Assembly (NCBI RefSeq): GCF_050490315.1
Contig: NZ_JBNPEO010000001.1
Span: 124,001 to 188,000, forward strand
Source of the DNA: JBNPEO01 sp050490315
GTDB taxonomy: Bacteria; Actinomycetota; Actinomycetes; Actinomycetales; Micrococcaceae
DNA length: 64,000 nucleotides
Reading direction: 5' to 3'
Part shown: positions 25,600-33,705 of the stretch, piece by piece
How the letters are laid out: each line of letters starts with the position of its first letter
How positions within the stretch are numbered: position 1 is the stretch's first letter
Made by a program: the position numbers and the translations under genes
Notes under the pieces: generated by a model
Seen by the model: only the letters and a program-made list of their open reading frames with translations
What the model was told of the DNA's origin: nothing
The model's database searches: none

Positions 25600-26520
25600 G
25601 GAAGTCCGGGTGTTACCCCTAAAGGTCGGAACAAAACGCTGCAGTAACAACCCGGCCACGGCGATCCCCAGAGCCAACAGCACTGTATAGATCGCGCCTC
25701 CGGCTGGTCCCAACGCGCCTTTGAGCACGGCGACTGCTATCTCGCCCATGGCTTCAAAATCTCCGAGCTGGTTACGCGTGCCAAGCGTTGATTGCGTTGC
25801 GGTCACCAGCGCCGGGATGGCCCATAAGAACGCCAAATTTGCCACCCATGCGAGGGCCAGCGCTGCTGGTTTAAGCCCACACCAAGCCAGAGAAACGCCA
25901 ACCAAAATTGCGGGCAACCAGCGGTACACCATGGATGTTGAAAAGGGTCCTTCAATCGTGCGGGGTGATAACTGAACCATCCATTCGACCACCCAAGAAG
26001 CCAAAGGCACGGCCGCTAAGGCGAAACCAACAGTGGGAAGCCAACGGTGTTTGCCAAGCAGCATCATAAAAATCAGCAGTCCTACGGCGGCCGAAATCAC
26101 TGCGGCCGCTAGAAGACCAGTCAAGTACATTGTTGATGCCCTGCCCGGGGCCAGGCCCACACTCACCACTGAAAATGCCTGCACCACGGCCACTAACTGG
26201 ACCAGCGCCAAACCGGCCACGGTAAACGCTGTTGCCGGGCGCCGTCGGGCCCCAAAAAAGTTCCGTACGCCCAAGGCGGCTATTACCGCGCCGGACACAA
26301 ACATCGCCAGGATCAAGATGACCGAGTACTGGCTCACGGGTAGGAGCGCGATGGGCATGTCTTCGGGCATAGTCTCCGTGGCCCAGAGGTTCTGCAGCGG
26401 CAGGCGTGCCCCGGCCATCAGCCACGGCAGTAGTCCAACCCCTGCAGAAATGATCCCCCACAGGGCGCCGAGAATTGCGTCTACGCTCTTGGGCCAGCTT
26501 CGGGCAGTTCGGCTCATCAT
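25594..26520 (-). CDS. Polytopic membrane protein of unknown function
   Basis: A 308-residue integral membrane protein with about eight hydrophobic helices, for example ILGALWGIISAGVGLLPWL near the start and TVLLALGIAVAGLLLQRFV at the end. No family motif was recognised. A cluster of charged residues precedes the C-terminal end (PTFRGNTRTSR). Its last codons and stop lie inside palindromic element S2. It starts upstream of a short spacer before palindrome C1. No transport or enzymatic motif is visible. Confidence 0.7.
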   Translation of the reverse strand: MMSRTARSWPKSVDAILGALWGIISAGVGLLPWLMAGARLPLQNLWATETMPEDMPIALLPVSQYSVILILAMFVSGAVIAALGVRNFFGARRRPATAFTVAGLALVQLVAVVQAFSVVSVGLAPGRASTMYLTGLLAAAVISAAVGLLIFMMLLGKHRWLPTVGFALAAVPLASWVVEWMVQLSPRTIEGPFSTSMVYRWLPAILVGVSLAWCGLKPAALALAWVANLAFLWAIPALVTATQSTLGTRNQLGDFEAMGEIAVAVLKGALGPAGGAIYTVLLALGIAVAGLLLQRFVPTFRGNTRTSR

Positions 26521-26577
26521 TCTCCTGAGTGGGGGTAGGCGGGATATGCCTCGGCCCCCAACATCCTGCCCTAATTC

Positions 26578-26645
26578 TTCGCCGAGTGGGTAGATAACGT
26601 CGCTTTCAGCAAGGTCTAAGCGACGTTATCTACCCACTCGGCGAA
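26578..26645. repeat. Palindromic element, family C, copy 1
   Basis: 28-bp perfect arms (starting TTCGCCGAGTGGGTAGATAA) around a 12-base loop containing GCAAGGTCT. It is a near copy of 27596-27659 in the same orientation. It lies 45 bp upstream of the ArsR-gene promoter. Confidence 0.93.
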
Positions 26646-26689
26646 TTGTAGAGGGGTGACCCTCCGGGGCGCGGACTTAAAGAAAAGGG

Positions 26690-26735
26690 TTGACCCGTCG
26701 TCACTGAAACTCTAAAATACAACCAAATGGTTGTA
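26690..26735 (+). promoter_or_regulatory. Promoter with 18-bp operator palindrome, predicted leaderless
   Basis: TTGACC (26690-26695), a 17-base spacer and TAAAAT (26713-26718) form a good housekeeping promoter. Transcription would begin about 26725-26727, at or next to the ATG at 26727, so the message is probably leaderless. The perfect palindrome TACAACCA-AA-TGGTTGTA (26718-26735) covers the -10 end, the start point and the first codons, and is the likely binding site of the encoded ArsR protein. Confidence 0.8.
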
Positions 26736-27059
26736 GATCAGGTATCAGAAGCGGAATTGGATCGACTGTTCCAGGCGCTCGCCGACTCCACACGCCGCGA
26801 CATCGTGGCAAGGGTGTCCGCGGCGGAGTACTCGGTGTCCGGTCTGGCCGCGCTCTACACCATGAGTTTCGCCGCAGTCCAAAAGCACATTGCGGTGTTG
26901 GAACGCGCATCCTTAGTGACCAAGGAAAAGCGCGGGAGGGAGCAGATTGTGCAAGCCAATCACGAAGGCCTTGGGCAGGCTAGGCAATTGCTCGATCAGC
27001 TCGAGGCAATCTGGCTCCAACGAGTAGACCGGATCGCGCAAGTACTGAACGAATCATAG
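26727..27059 (+). CDS. ArsR/SmtB-family winged-helix repressor
   Basis: A 110-residue helix-turn-helix protein. LFQALADSTRRDIVARV is the characteristic first helices, and AALYTMSFAAVQKHIAVLERASLVTKEKRGREQ is the HTH plus wing. It has no metal-binding cysteine motif, and this subgroup commonly sits in front of a SRPBCC/AHSA1 gene, as here (13 bp spacing). It probably represses its own operon through the 18-bp palindrome overlapping its start codon. The signal it senses is unknown. Confidence 0.9.
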   Translation: MVVDQVSEAELDRLFQALADSTRRDIVARVSAAEYSVSGLAALYTMSFAAVQKHIAVLERASLVTKEKRGREQIVQANHEGLGQARQLLDQLEAIWLQRVDRIAQVLNES

Positions 27060-27072
27060 GAAAGGTTCCATC

Positions 27073-27573
27073 ATGACCGTCATTAGTTCCACAAAAGACG
27101 CCGAGGCGCTGTCCCTCGTGATCGTTGCCGAGTTTGATGCCACCACGGACCGCGTTTGGCAGATTTGGGAAAACCCTCGCCAGTTAGAGCAGTGGTGGGG
27201 CCCGCCCACGTGGCCTGCCAGCTTCCCGGAATACAACTTCACCGAAGGCGGCGACGTTGCCTATTACATGACCGGACCGGACGGATCTAAGGCACACGGC
27301 TGGTGGAAATTCACCCAGATTACTCCAGAAAATGGCCTAGAACTCGACGACGGATTCGCCAATGAGGACGGATCACACGTCACCGAAATGGGCACCTCAC
27401 ACATGGTGGTCTCCATCGAATCCATCGACGATCAGCCCGCGCGGAGCCGGATGAGCATCCGCTCTCAATTTGAGAGTGCGGAGCAGCTGGAAAAAATGAT
27501 TGAGATGGGAATGCAGGAAGGCATGGGCGAGGCTATGGGCCAGATCGATGCCATCCTAGCCGCAGATTCCTAG
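27073..27573 (+). CDS. SRPBCC-domain protein (AHSA1/START-like)
   Basis: A 166-residue START-superfamily protein. The opening VAEFDATTDRVWQIWENPRQLEQWWGPPTWPA is the AHSA1 (Aha1-like) signature, followed by the alternating strand pattern FTEGGDVAYYMTGPDG and a C-terminal helix MIEMGMQEGMGEAMGQIDAIL. Such proteins bind hydrophobic ligands or act as small-molecule-handling enzymes; the ligand is unknown. It is translated from GAAAGG-N-ATG and co-transcribed with the ArsR regulator. Palindrome C2 lies 22 bp after the stop. Confidence 0.9.
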   Translation: MTVISSTKDAEALSLVIVAEFDATTDRVWQIWENPRQLEQWWGPPTWPASFPEYNFTEGGDVAYYMTGPDGSKAHGWWKFTQITPENGLELDDGFANEDGSHVTEMGTSHMVVSIESIDDQPARSRMSIRSQFESAEQLEKMIEMGMQEGMGEAMGQIDAILAADS

Positions 27574-27595
27574 CACTCGCCTTCATGGCATTCAC

Positions 27596-27659
27596 CGCCG
27601 AGTGGGTAGATAACGTCGCTTAGAGCAAGGTCTAAGGGACGTTATCTACCCACTCGGCG
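27596..27659. repeat. Palindromic element, family C, copy 2
   Basis: 29-bp arms with a single mismatch (CGTCGC versus CGTCCC) and the loop GCAAGG. It has the same orientation and core as copy 1, and lies between the SRPBCC gene and the convergent oxidoreductase gene. Confidence 0.93.
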
Positions 27660-27675
27660 AGACGGGAAAAAGAAC

Positions 27676-28317
27676 CTAGACGGTTCGCGGTGCCTTGGTC
27701 AGGTTGGCTTCCAGCTCGGCGGCGTTCTGCCGGACCCCGTATGCAGGGCGGTCACGCTCAACACGCCAGCTCTCGGACAGTTCGCCGATGTTGACGGTGT
27801 CGAATCCGAACTCGTTATAGAAGCCGGTGATCAGCTCCACGGCCTCCGGGAATTTGCTAGCAGTGGCCAGTGCGCGGCGGTTCTCGGTACCAGCAGGGGT
27901 GCCATTAGTGGTGATGTCCGCGGCAGCGATGTGATTGAAACCCTTGACTACCTTGGACTCCGGCAGGTGTTCCTGAAGCATCTGCGCAGTGGTGGTTTCG
28001 CCGTTATCCAGCGCGGCAATGTGGCCGTCGCGCTCCCAGTAATAGTTGTTCGTGTCGATCACGATCTTGCCCAACAACGGCTCCACAGGAACCTCCGCAA
28101 TAGCCTTCAGTGGAACGGTCACGACGGCGAAATCACCCGCCGCTGCAGCCCCAGCCGGAGTGGCTGCACTTGCGTTGGGGCCGAGCTCGGTCACCAAGTC
28201 CTGGAGGGTTTCAGGCCCACGAGAGTTGCTGATCACCACCGTGTAACCAAGCCCAACCGCCTTGCGAGCAATCTGGCTTCCAATGTGTCCTGCACCGATA
28301 ATTCCGATTGTTGTCAT
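27676..28317 (-). CDS. NADPH-binding oxidoreductase, F420-dependent NADP reductase-like
   Basis: 213 residues from the ATG at 28317. The N-terminal GIIGAGHIGSQIARKAVGLGY is a GxGxxG dinucleotide fold with NSRGPE after strand 2, typical for NADP binding, and the DTNNYYW and VKGFNHI segments match the NADPH-dependent F420 reductase/NAD(P)-binding YjjA-like group. Homologs reduce F420 with NADPH or act on related substrates; without F420 genes here the real cofactor is uncertain. A longer ORF to 28392 overlaps the divergent GNAT gene and is rejected. Confidence 0.85.
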   Translation of the reverse strand: MTTIGIIGAGHIGSQIARKAVGLGYTVVISNSRGPETLQDLVTELGPNASAATPAGAAAAGDFAVVTVPLKAIAEVPVEPLLGKIVIDTNNYYWERDGHIAALDNGETTTAQMLQEHLPESKVVKGFNHIAAADITTNGTPAGTENRRALATASKFPEAVELITGFYNEFGFDTVNIGELSESWRVERDRPAYGVRQNAAELEANLTKAPRTV

Positions 28318-28371
28318 GCTGGCCACAACCCTGGGGACACTGTAGATATTTCCTTCGGCCGTTAGGATCGA

Positions 28372-28914
28372 ATGATGTTCGGCACAGCTCAACTTTCAAA
28401 CGGTGTCTACCTGCGGATGCTCAAGCACAGTGATTCGGAATTGCTCGCAGCTGCATACTCCGCCAACCAGCAACATCTGGCGCCATGGGACCCGCTGCGG
28501 ACCCCGGAATTTTTCACTCCCCGCGGTCAGTCACGTGAGATTGTGTCCAAGCTTTCCCAGTACGACGCCGGTACCGCCCTACCGCTGATCCTCGCCACAG
28601 ATGATGAAATCGTCGGGTCCCTCAACTTGAGCGGAATCGTCCGTGGGCCCTTTCAGAGCGCCAATCTTGGCTACTGGATTGATGCCGGACTCACCGGTCA
28701 AGGGGTGATGGGCCAGGCGGTAAAAACCGTTGCAGAATACGCAAAAGAGACCATGGGCTTGCACCGGATTCAAGCCGGGACACTTGTGCACAATGAGGCC
28801 TCACAACGGGTCCTCGCCAAGAACGGATTTGAGTATTTTGGGACGGCTCCGAAGTATCTAAAAATCGCGGACCAGTGGCAGGATCACAAATTGTTCCAGC
28901 TCATTTTGGAGTGA
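28372..28914 (+). CDS. GNAT-family acetyltransferase, RimJ/RimL type
   Basis: 180 residues (ATG at 28372 or the next codon). It contains YLRMLKHSDSELLAAAYSANQQHLAPWDP at the N-terminus and LGYWIDAGLTGQGVMGQAVKTVAEYAKE, where GQGVMG is the acetyl-CoA loop, then LHRIQAGTLVHNEASQRVLAKNGFEYFG, the RimJ signature with an asparagine-rich helix. These acetylate N-termini of ribosomal proteins or amino groups of antibiotics; the target is unknown. It is divergent from the oxidoreductase. Confidence 0.9.
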   Translation: MMFGTAQLSNGVYLRMLKHSDSELLAAAYSANQQHLAPWDPLRTPEFFTPRGQSREIVSKLSQYDAGTALPLILATDDEIVGSLNLSGIVRGPFQSANLGYWIDAGLTGQGVMGQAVKTVAEYAKETMGLHRIQAGTLVHNEASQRVLAKNGFEYFGTAPKYLKIADQWQDHKLFQLILE

Positions 28915-28936
28915 AAAATGAGCTGGCGTGCACGTT

Positions 28937-30037
28937 TTATGCCTGCACGTGGAATTCGGTCCAGCCGTGCCGAACCCCATTGACCTGTAGCTCCAGTGCA
29001 TGGGTTCCGGAGTAGTGAACCCGGGTGGTCATTTGCCGGAAGCCATGCTTTTTGGAGAAAGTCCGGCTCTCTCCGGGTGCCAGTGTGGCGGCAGTGAGCT
29101 TAAAGACCTTGGCCGCTTGACTGCCGTTGGCTTTGGCATAGTGCACCACATAGTCCACCGCCAAGCGAGACTCTGCATCGCCGTCGTTAACGATTTCAAA
29201 TTCGAAACTCAACTCGCCGGGCAACTGAACATTTTGGGAGTCCAAGCGAGGACCAGTCACCTGCACGTTCACCGGGGCAAAACCTTGCAGCGTCAATGCT
29301 CCGGGGTGAGCTTTTTTGATGAGCGTCCGCAAACCGTGCCGGATTACCCAAGCTGTGGCCAGGCTGGTTCCATCAGCTGCACGCCAGCTGGTGGCCGTGG
29401 AGACCACCAGTTCGGGCGCGTGCCGGGCAAGATCGTTGAGGTGATTGGCCACTGAGCGCCGCACATACTCGGAAGGATCCTGGTGCAAGGCGGTGAGTAG
29501 CGGAATGGTGGCTTCGGGGCGCTGGGTGATTTCCGGAACCCGGACAGCCCACGGAAGGTACGGCCGGGTTCCTTCGCTGGCCAAGCGGCGGACATGCTCG
29601 TCCGGATGACTGGTCCACGTTTGAATGACACCCAAAGCCCGGTCCAGATCCGCGGAAAGCAGGCGGCGAATTGCAAACTCCGCCGTCAACCGGCCAGTCA
29701 GTTCGGCCAGCAGTTCCAAGCAATCATCAAAGAATTCAGTGTCGCGCAGAGCCAGGGTCACAGCTGTCTCAGTCACCGGCCAGATCATCCAAGCAGTGAA
29801 ATCCGGCTGAGCGAGCGCCCGCCTGAACAACGCGGCAACGTGAGGGTAAGCAGAGGGTCCGTATGCAGCCTCGAGATCGCGGACCATGGCGGCGCTGGTG
29901 AGGTCGGTGCGTTGCCGCAGGCTCAGCGGGTCCAAGCCCGCCGTGGTTGCCAGCAAATGGGGGAAATCGGGACCGTCGGAAGTCCTAAGAATCCGTGCGA
30001 GCGAATCGACGGTTGTGGCATTAATCAGCTCGTTCAT
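28937..30037 (-). CDS. AlkD-like DNA alkylation repair protein (HEAT-repeat)
   Basis: About 366 residues from the ATG at 30037. The central region has helical HEAT-like repeats (RRLASEGTRPYLPWAV, YVRRSVANHLNDLARHAPEL, WVIRHGLRTLIKKAHPGAL) as in AlkC/AlkD-type glycosylases that excise alkylated bases. The WVIRHGLRTL and H-P-x-A-L motifs fit the AlkC-like subgroup. The last about 110 residues form an extra beta-rich domain (from GFAPVNVQVTGPRL to WTEFHVQA) resembling an Ig-like C-terminal domain. Activity is inferred from family only. Confidence 0.85.
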   Translation of the reverse strand: MNELINATTVDSLARILRTSDGPDFPHLLATTAGLDPLSLRQRTDLTSAAMVRDLEAAYGPSAYPHVAALFRRALAQPDFTAWMIWPVTETAVTLALRDTEFFDDCLELLAELTGRLTAEFAIRRLLSADLDRALGVIQTWTSHPDEHVRRLASEGTRPYLPWAVRVPEITQRPEATIPLLTALHQDPSEYVRRSVANHLNDLARHAPELVVSTATSWRAADGTSLATAWVIRHGLRTLIKKAHPGALTLQGFAPVNVQVTGPRLDSQNVQLPGELSFEFEIVNDGDAESRLAVDYVVHYAKANGSQAAKVFKLTAATLAPGESRTFSKKHGFRQMTTRVHYSGTHALELQVNGVRHGWTEFHVQA

Positions 30038-30135
30038 GGCGCCCATCCACTTAGGGTACCGTTCCAGCGAAAGCCGTCAGACCGCCGTCGGGCGTCACCC
30101 TCAATGGGAAACGCAAATCACCAGACGAAAAACCG

Positions 30136-31206
30136 TTAGACGATGTCTAAACCGTCCAACTGCTTCACCATTCCAGCGCCGTCCGGGGAGTAAACCCACG
30201 GCACGCTGGAGCCACTGTGATCGCCGTCTTCACTGTGACCGCCCGCCAGCACTGATTCACTGACCGAGAGCTGCCGGATGGCAATGGCGGCCACATTTCC
30301 GGGGTGGGCTTGGGAGAACGTGGAGTAAATTTCTTCATCGTGCTGGCCGTTGTCGCCAATCAGGAGCCACTTAACGTCGGGAAATTCCTGGGCCAAGCGC
30401 TGGAGGTTCATCATTTTGTGCTCGCGGCCGCTGCGGAACCACCGGTGCTGTGTGAGGCCCCAATCGGTGAGCAGCAGCGGGCCGGCAGGGTACAGGTTAC
30501 GGCTCAAGAAGCGTGCCAAGGTGGGGGCTGCGTTCCACGGACCGGTGGAGAGGTAAATGATCGGTGCTTGGGGGTGGCCGGCGCGTAGCCGGTCCATCAG
30601 GACTGACATCCCGGGAGTGGCCATACGTGCCCGCTCGCTCAGCACAAAAGTGTTCCACAAAGCCAAAAAGGGGCGGGGAAGGGCTGTAATCATCACTGTG
30701 TCATCAATGTCAGAGACGATCCCAAACTCTGTTTCGGCCCCAATCACAAATACGAGGGAGTGCGCGGTGTCAGTGCCGGATGCGCGCATGCTGACTTTGT
30801 GCCAGCCGGGCTCAAGTTGCACCGGGACAACCGTGTCCACCATGCCGCCGCGATCCGATTTCACCCGAACCGTGGTGCCGCCGATCTCAATATCAACATC
30901 GCGGTTGGGGATGGGGACACTCGTGAACGCACGCCAGCCGCGCAGGTTCTGTTCGCCTGCCTTCGCTTCGCGGTCCGCCCGCGTTCCAGGGAGTGGCCTG
31001 CTGCTCAGCAGCACGCGGGCCATAACGCGGACCCATGTTGTTGAACCGTATCCGGTGTAGGCGATGGTGGCCGGAACAAAGTGGCTTTTACGCGCCATCC
31101 GTAGCCTAAGGGAGTTGATAGTGTCCGAGATCCTGTGGGCGAGTTGGAAGAGGGGGTTGTGTGCCCACGAGTTTTCTTCGGCTGTCGCCTGCGGCAAGCT
31201 GTCCAT
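30136..31206 (-). CDS. App1-family phosphatase-like protein (DUF2183)
   Basis: A 356-residue protein with a HAD-type catalytic start GIVSDIDDTVMIT (about residues 167-179), where DxDxT is the nucleophile motif, followed by IYLSTGPWN and WLLIGDNGQHDEEIY. This is the App1 catalytic domain of yeast phosphatidate phosphatase-like and bacterial DUF2183 proteins. The N-terminal half (residues 50-160) has a beta-rich ARVL...GWRAFTSVPIPN domain. It may dephosphorylate phosphatidic acid at the membrane, but the bacterial substrate is unproven. Confidence 0.87.
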   Translation of the reverse strand: MDSLPQATAEENSWAHNPLFQLAHRISDTINSLRLRMARKSHFVPATIAYTGYGSTTWVRVMARVLLSSRPLPGTRADREAKAGEQNLRGWRAFTSVPIPNRDVDIEIGGTTVRVKSDRGGMVDTVVPVQLEPGWHKVSMRASGTDTAHSLVFVIGAETEFGIVSDIDDTVMITALPRPFLALWNTFVLSERARMATPGMSVLMDRLRAGHPQAPIIYLSTGPWNAAPTLARFLSRNLYPAGPLLLTDWGLTQHRWFRSGREHKMMNLQRLAQEFPDVKWLLIGDNGQHDEEIYSTFSQAHPGNVAAIAIRQLSVSESVLAGGHSEDGDHSGSSVPWVYSPDGAGMVKQLDGLDIV

Positions 31207-31269
31207 GCTCTAACTGTGTCATAGCTTGCGCCTACTGGCGTGCGGTCACGCGCCGTGTGAAGGATGCGT

Positions 31270-32055
31270 CTAGTTTGGGCGCCACTCGCCCGATTCCAGG
31301 TGAGCCCCGGCCACCGGACCCATCAGCAGCATCCCACCGTCTACCGGCCATGAAGCGCCGGTGACGTAACTTGCGCCCGGGGAGGCAAGGAAACTTACGA
31401 CGGCGGCAATTTCGCGTGCGCGCCCGGACCGTCCCAGCGGGATTCCGGGAGCAGTGGGCGGCTCGGGGTCATCGCCCGGGTAACCGGACATGGGTGTTGC
31501 GATGGCGCCAGGCGCCACCGCATTGACTGTGATGTTGTGCCCGGAAAGTTCGAGAGCCATGGCTTTGAGTAGACCGTCCAAGCCGTGTTTTGCGGCGACG
31601 TAAGCGGCTCCGTTGACCTTGGGCTGAGTGGAATGGACGCTGGTGATTGCGATGATTCTGCCGCCGTTTCCGGCTTCGACCATCAGACGGGCCGCTGCCT
31701 GTAGGGAAGCGAACGCCCCTGTGAGGTTGAGGTCCATGGTGTGCCGCCACGTTTGCAGATCGAGCTCGAAGAATGGCTTGCCGTCCCCAGCCCCGGCGTT
31801 GTTCACAAAAATGTCCACGCCGCCTAGCTTTGAGGCTATTTCCTCGACCATTGCAGCGCAGTTTTCCGGCTCAGCTGTGTCTAGTTTCCGGAGTACTGCT
31901 GAGCGGCCCATGGCTTCGATGTCCCGGACCGTGCGCTCGCCGCCTGCCTGGTCTAAAAACCACGTCAGACCGATGTTGTGTCCGGCCTCAGCCAGAGCGA
32001 GTGCAATGGCCCTGCCAATTCCTCGATCTGCACCAACAACGATCGCTACACCCAC
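31270..32055 (-). CDS. Short-chain dehydrogenase/reductase
   Basis: 261 residues from the GTG at 32055, which follows GGGAGC; more upstream starts would run into palindrome C3. The cofactor loop is VVGADRGIGRAIALALAEAG (TGxxxGxG replaced by VGADRGIG), with NNAGAG, the catalytic Ser in ITSVHS, Tyr-Lys in AAYVAAKHG and the SDR C-terminal PVDGG. The classical fold is intact; the arginine after GAD suggests NADP. The substrate is unknown (glucose dehydrogenase-like is possible). Confidence 0.9.
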   Translation of the reverse strand: MGVAIVVGADRGIGRAIALALAEAGHNIGLTWFLDQAGGERTVRDIEAMGRSAVLRKLDTAEPENCAAMVEEIASKLGGVDIFVNNAGAGDGKPFFELDLQTWRHTMDLNLTGAFASLQAAARLMVEAGNGGRIIAITSVHSTQPKVNGAAYVAAKHGLDGLLKAMALELSGHNITVNAVAPGAIATPMSGYPGDDPEPPTAPGIPLGRSGRAREIAAVVSFLASPGASYVTGASWPVDGGMLLMGPVAGAHLESGEWRPN

Positions 32056-32130
32056 AGCTCGCTCCCTTTCATCGCACCCTAACGCGCACTCCCACGCGCA
32101 AGCCCTCTTGACCCGCCTCATCCGCCTCAT

Positions 32131-32199
32131 CCCGCCGAATGGGTAGATAAAGGCCTTTAGAACGCACCCTAAGGGACATTATCTACCCACTCGGCTAAT
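32131..32199. repeat. Palindromic element, family C, copy 3 (diverged)
   Basis: It has the same theme as C1/C2 (GCCGA-TGGGTAGATAA...TTATCTACCCACTCGGC), but the inner arms have decayed (AAGGCCTTTAGA against CCCTAAGGGAC), so the stem is imperfect. It lies between the SDR gene and the sterol-carrier gene, not paired with another copy in the window. Confidence 0.8.
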
Positions 32200-32220
32200 G
32201 GGAACGGGGGAGGAGGGACT

Positions 32221-32592
32221 TTAGAGCGGGAGGAGCTCGGAGAGGTCGGCCCGCAATCCGGACGCGGCAACCCGTCCGGCCGCAACGGCGTCGGCCCAGC
32301 TCAAGGTGCCGGTGACCATACCAAGCCAAGTGGCGGCGTCGCACTCAATAACGTTGGGCGGGGTTCCTCGCGTGTGCCGCGGCCCCTCCACGCACTGCGT
32401 CACACCAAAGGGCGGGACGCGGACTTCCACGGAATTTCCCGGCGCTCGGGCCGTCACTTCTTCGAGCGTGTACCGGACAGCCGTGGCAGTCACTGAACGT
32501 CCGACGTCGGCACTCGCCTCAGCGGCGGTCCGCCACTCGACCAGGGCTGCTTTTCCTTGTTCTTGGTCTACTCTGCGACGTGCAACAGCCAT
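32221..32592 (-). CDS. Sterol-carrier-family (SCP2-like) small protein
   Basis: 123 residues from the ATG at 32592. It has VEVRVPPFGVTQCVEGPRHTRGTPPNVIECDAATWLGMVTG, which is the C-terminal signature of the actinobacterial 'sterol carrier family' proteins found beside purine genes. The fold binds hydrophobic ligands, but the function is unknown. It starts 8 bp after the asparaginase stop, so it is probably co-transcribed with it. An upstream ORF extension to 32676 lies in the asparaginase gene and is rejected. Confidence 0.85.
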   Translation of the reverse strand: MAVARRRVDQEQGKAALVEWRTAAEASADVGRSVTATAVRYTLEEVTARAPGNSVEVRVPPFGVTQCVEGPRHTRGTPPNVIECDAATWLGMVTGTLSWADAVAAGRVAASGLRADLSELLPL

Positions 32593-32599
32593 AACTCGT

Positions 32600-33616
32600 C
32601 TAGTCCAAGAGTGCTGCGACGGCGGAGCCGAGGCGCATCCGGCCCACGGGGACGCCACCGCCGAGGACGGGATCAACTACTTTTTCGAGCACACGTGCAA
32701 CGGCCGGGACCTCAATTGCTTCAGCAGCGGCGAGGAGAGTCAGCCCCACGAGAGAGGTGGCCCGGATGTTGCCGTCGAGCACCTTGACCGCCACGGAGAC
32801 GCCTTGGTCGGTGGCCATCACCAGGACACCTTCGGCACCAATTTTGGCAATTACACCGAGTTCGTCCATCACAATCGTGTTTGGTTGGCCGGTGCCCTGA
32901 ATGGCCCAAGGGTAATCCAGCATGGAGGTGGCAATGGTGGCAGCGCGGGCGTTGGAGTTTTTGTTGCCCGGGGCTTTTGCCAAAGTGGAGTACGCACGGG
33001 CTAGGCCGGTGAGAGAGACAGCGGCAACCGGCGCACCACAACCATCAATGCCCATGTGGGCGATTTCTTCTTCGGTGTATTCCTCAATTACTGCGCGGAT
33101 TTGCTCTTGCAGGGGGTGGGTGGGGTCCAGGTACGTGGATTTATCCCAACCGTTTTCGGTGCAAGCCCACAGGAATGCCGCATGCTTGCCGGAGCAGTTG
33201 AAGGCCAAGCGGGACTTACCTTTTTCGCTGCGCAGGAGCCAGTTCCGGGCGGCTTCATCATACGGCCAGTCGGCAGGGCACCGCAGATCATCTTCCGTGA
33301 CACCGGCCGCTTTGAGCATGGTTTCTACAACGTCCATGTGCTCAAGCGAACCAACGTGACTCGCGCAGGCGAGCGCTACCTGGGCGCCGCGCAACGGTAC
33401 GCCTGCCTGCATGGAGGCCATCGCTTGGAAGGGCTTGAGCGTGGACCGAGCGTAAATGGGTGTGCGGATATCGCCCAGCTCGGTGACCACTTGGCCGTCG
33501 GCGGAAAGGACCACCGCGGAGCCAATGTGGCGGGACTCGATAAAGCCGCTGCGCTCAATAACGGCAAGTTCAACAGCGGAGTCCACGGTGAAGGTGGCGT
33601 GCGAGTTTCGAGGCAT
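32600..33616 (-). CDS. L-asparaginase (bacterial asparaginase II family)
   Basis: A 338-residue protein. ARSTLKPFQAMASMQAGV, ALACASHVGSLEHM, the central FNCSGKHAAFLWACTENGW and HPLQEQIR, and MGIDGCGAPVAAVSLTGLARAY, are hallmarks of the PF06089-type asparaginase. It deaminates asparagine to aspartate in the cytoplasm. Length and motifs are complete. It starts at 33616 and is divergent from purD by 89 bp; downstream it leads into the sterol-carrier gene. Confidence 0.92.
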   Translation of the reverse strand: MPRNSHATFTVDSAVELAVIERSGFIESRHIGSAVVLSADGQVVTELGDIRTPIYARSTLKPFQAMASMQAGVPLRGAQVALACASHVGSLEHMDVVETMLKAAGVTEDDLRCPADWPYDEAARNWLLRSEKGKSRLAFNCSGKHAAFLWACTENGWDKSTYLDPTHPLQEQIRAVIEEYTEEEIAHMGIDGCGAPVAAVSLTGLARAYSTLAKAPGNKNSNARAATIATSMLDYPWAIQGTGQPNTIVMDELGVIAKIGAEGVLVMATDQGVSVAVKVLDGNIRATSLVGLTLLAAAEAIEVPAVARVLEKVVDPVLGGGVPVGRMRLGSAVAALLD

Positions 33617-33705
33617 AGGCCAATTCTAGGGTCACAGCTTCGGGGATGGCTCAATTCCGTCACCACTTAGGACGCGCCCGGGGGCACAAAGTACCCTTGG
33701 AAATT

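Noticed and set aside
26727..27059. Arsenic-resistance regulator
   Set aside because: No metal-binding cysteine motif and no ars genes; the SRPBCC partner indicates another role.
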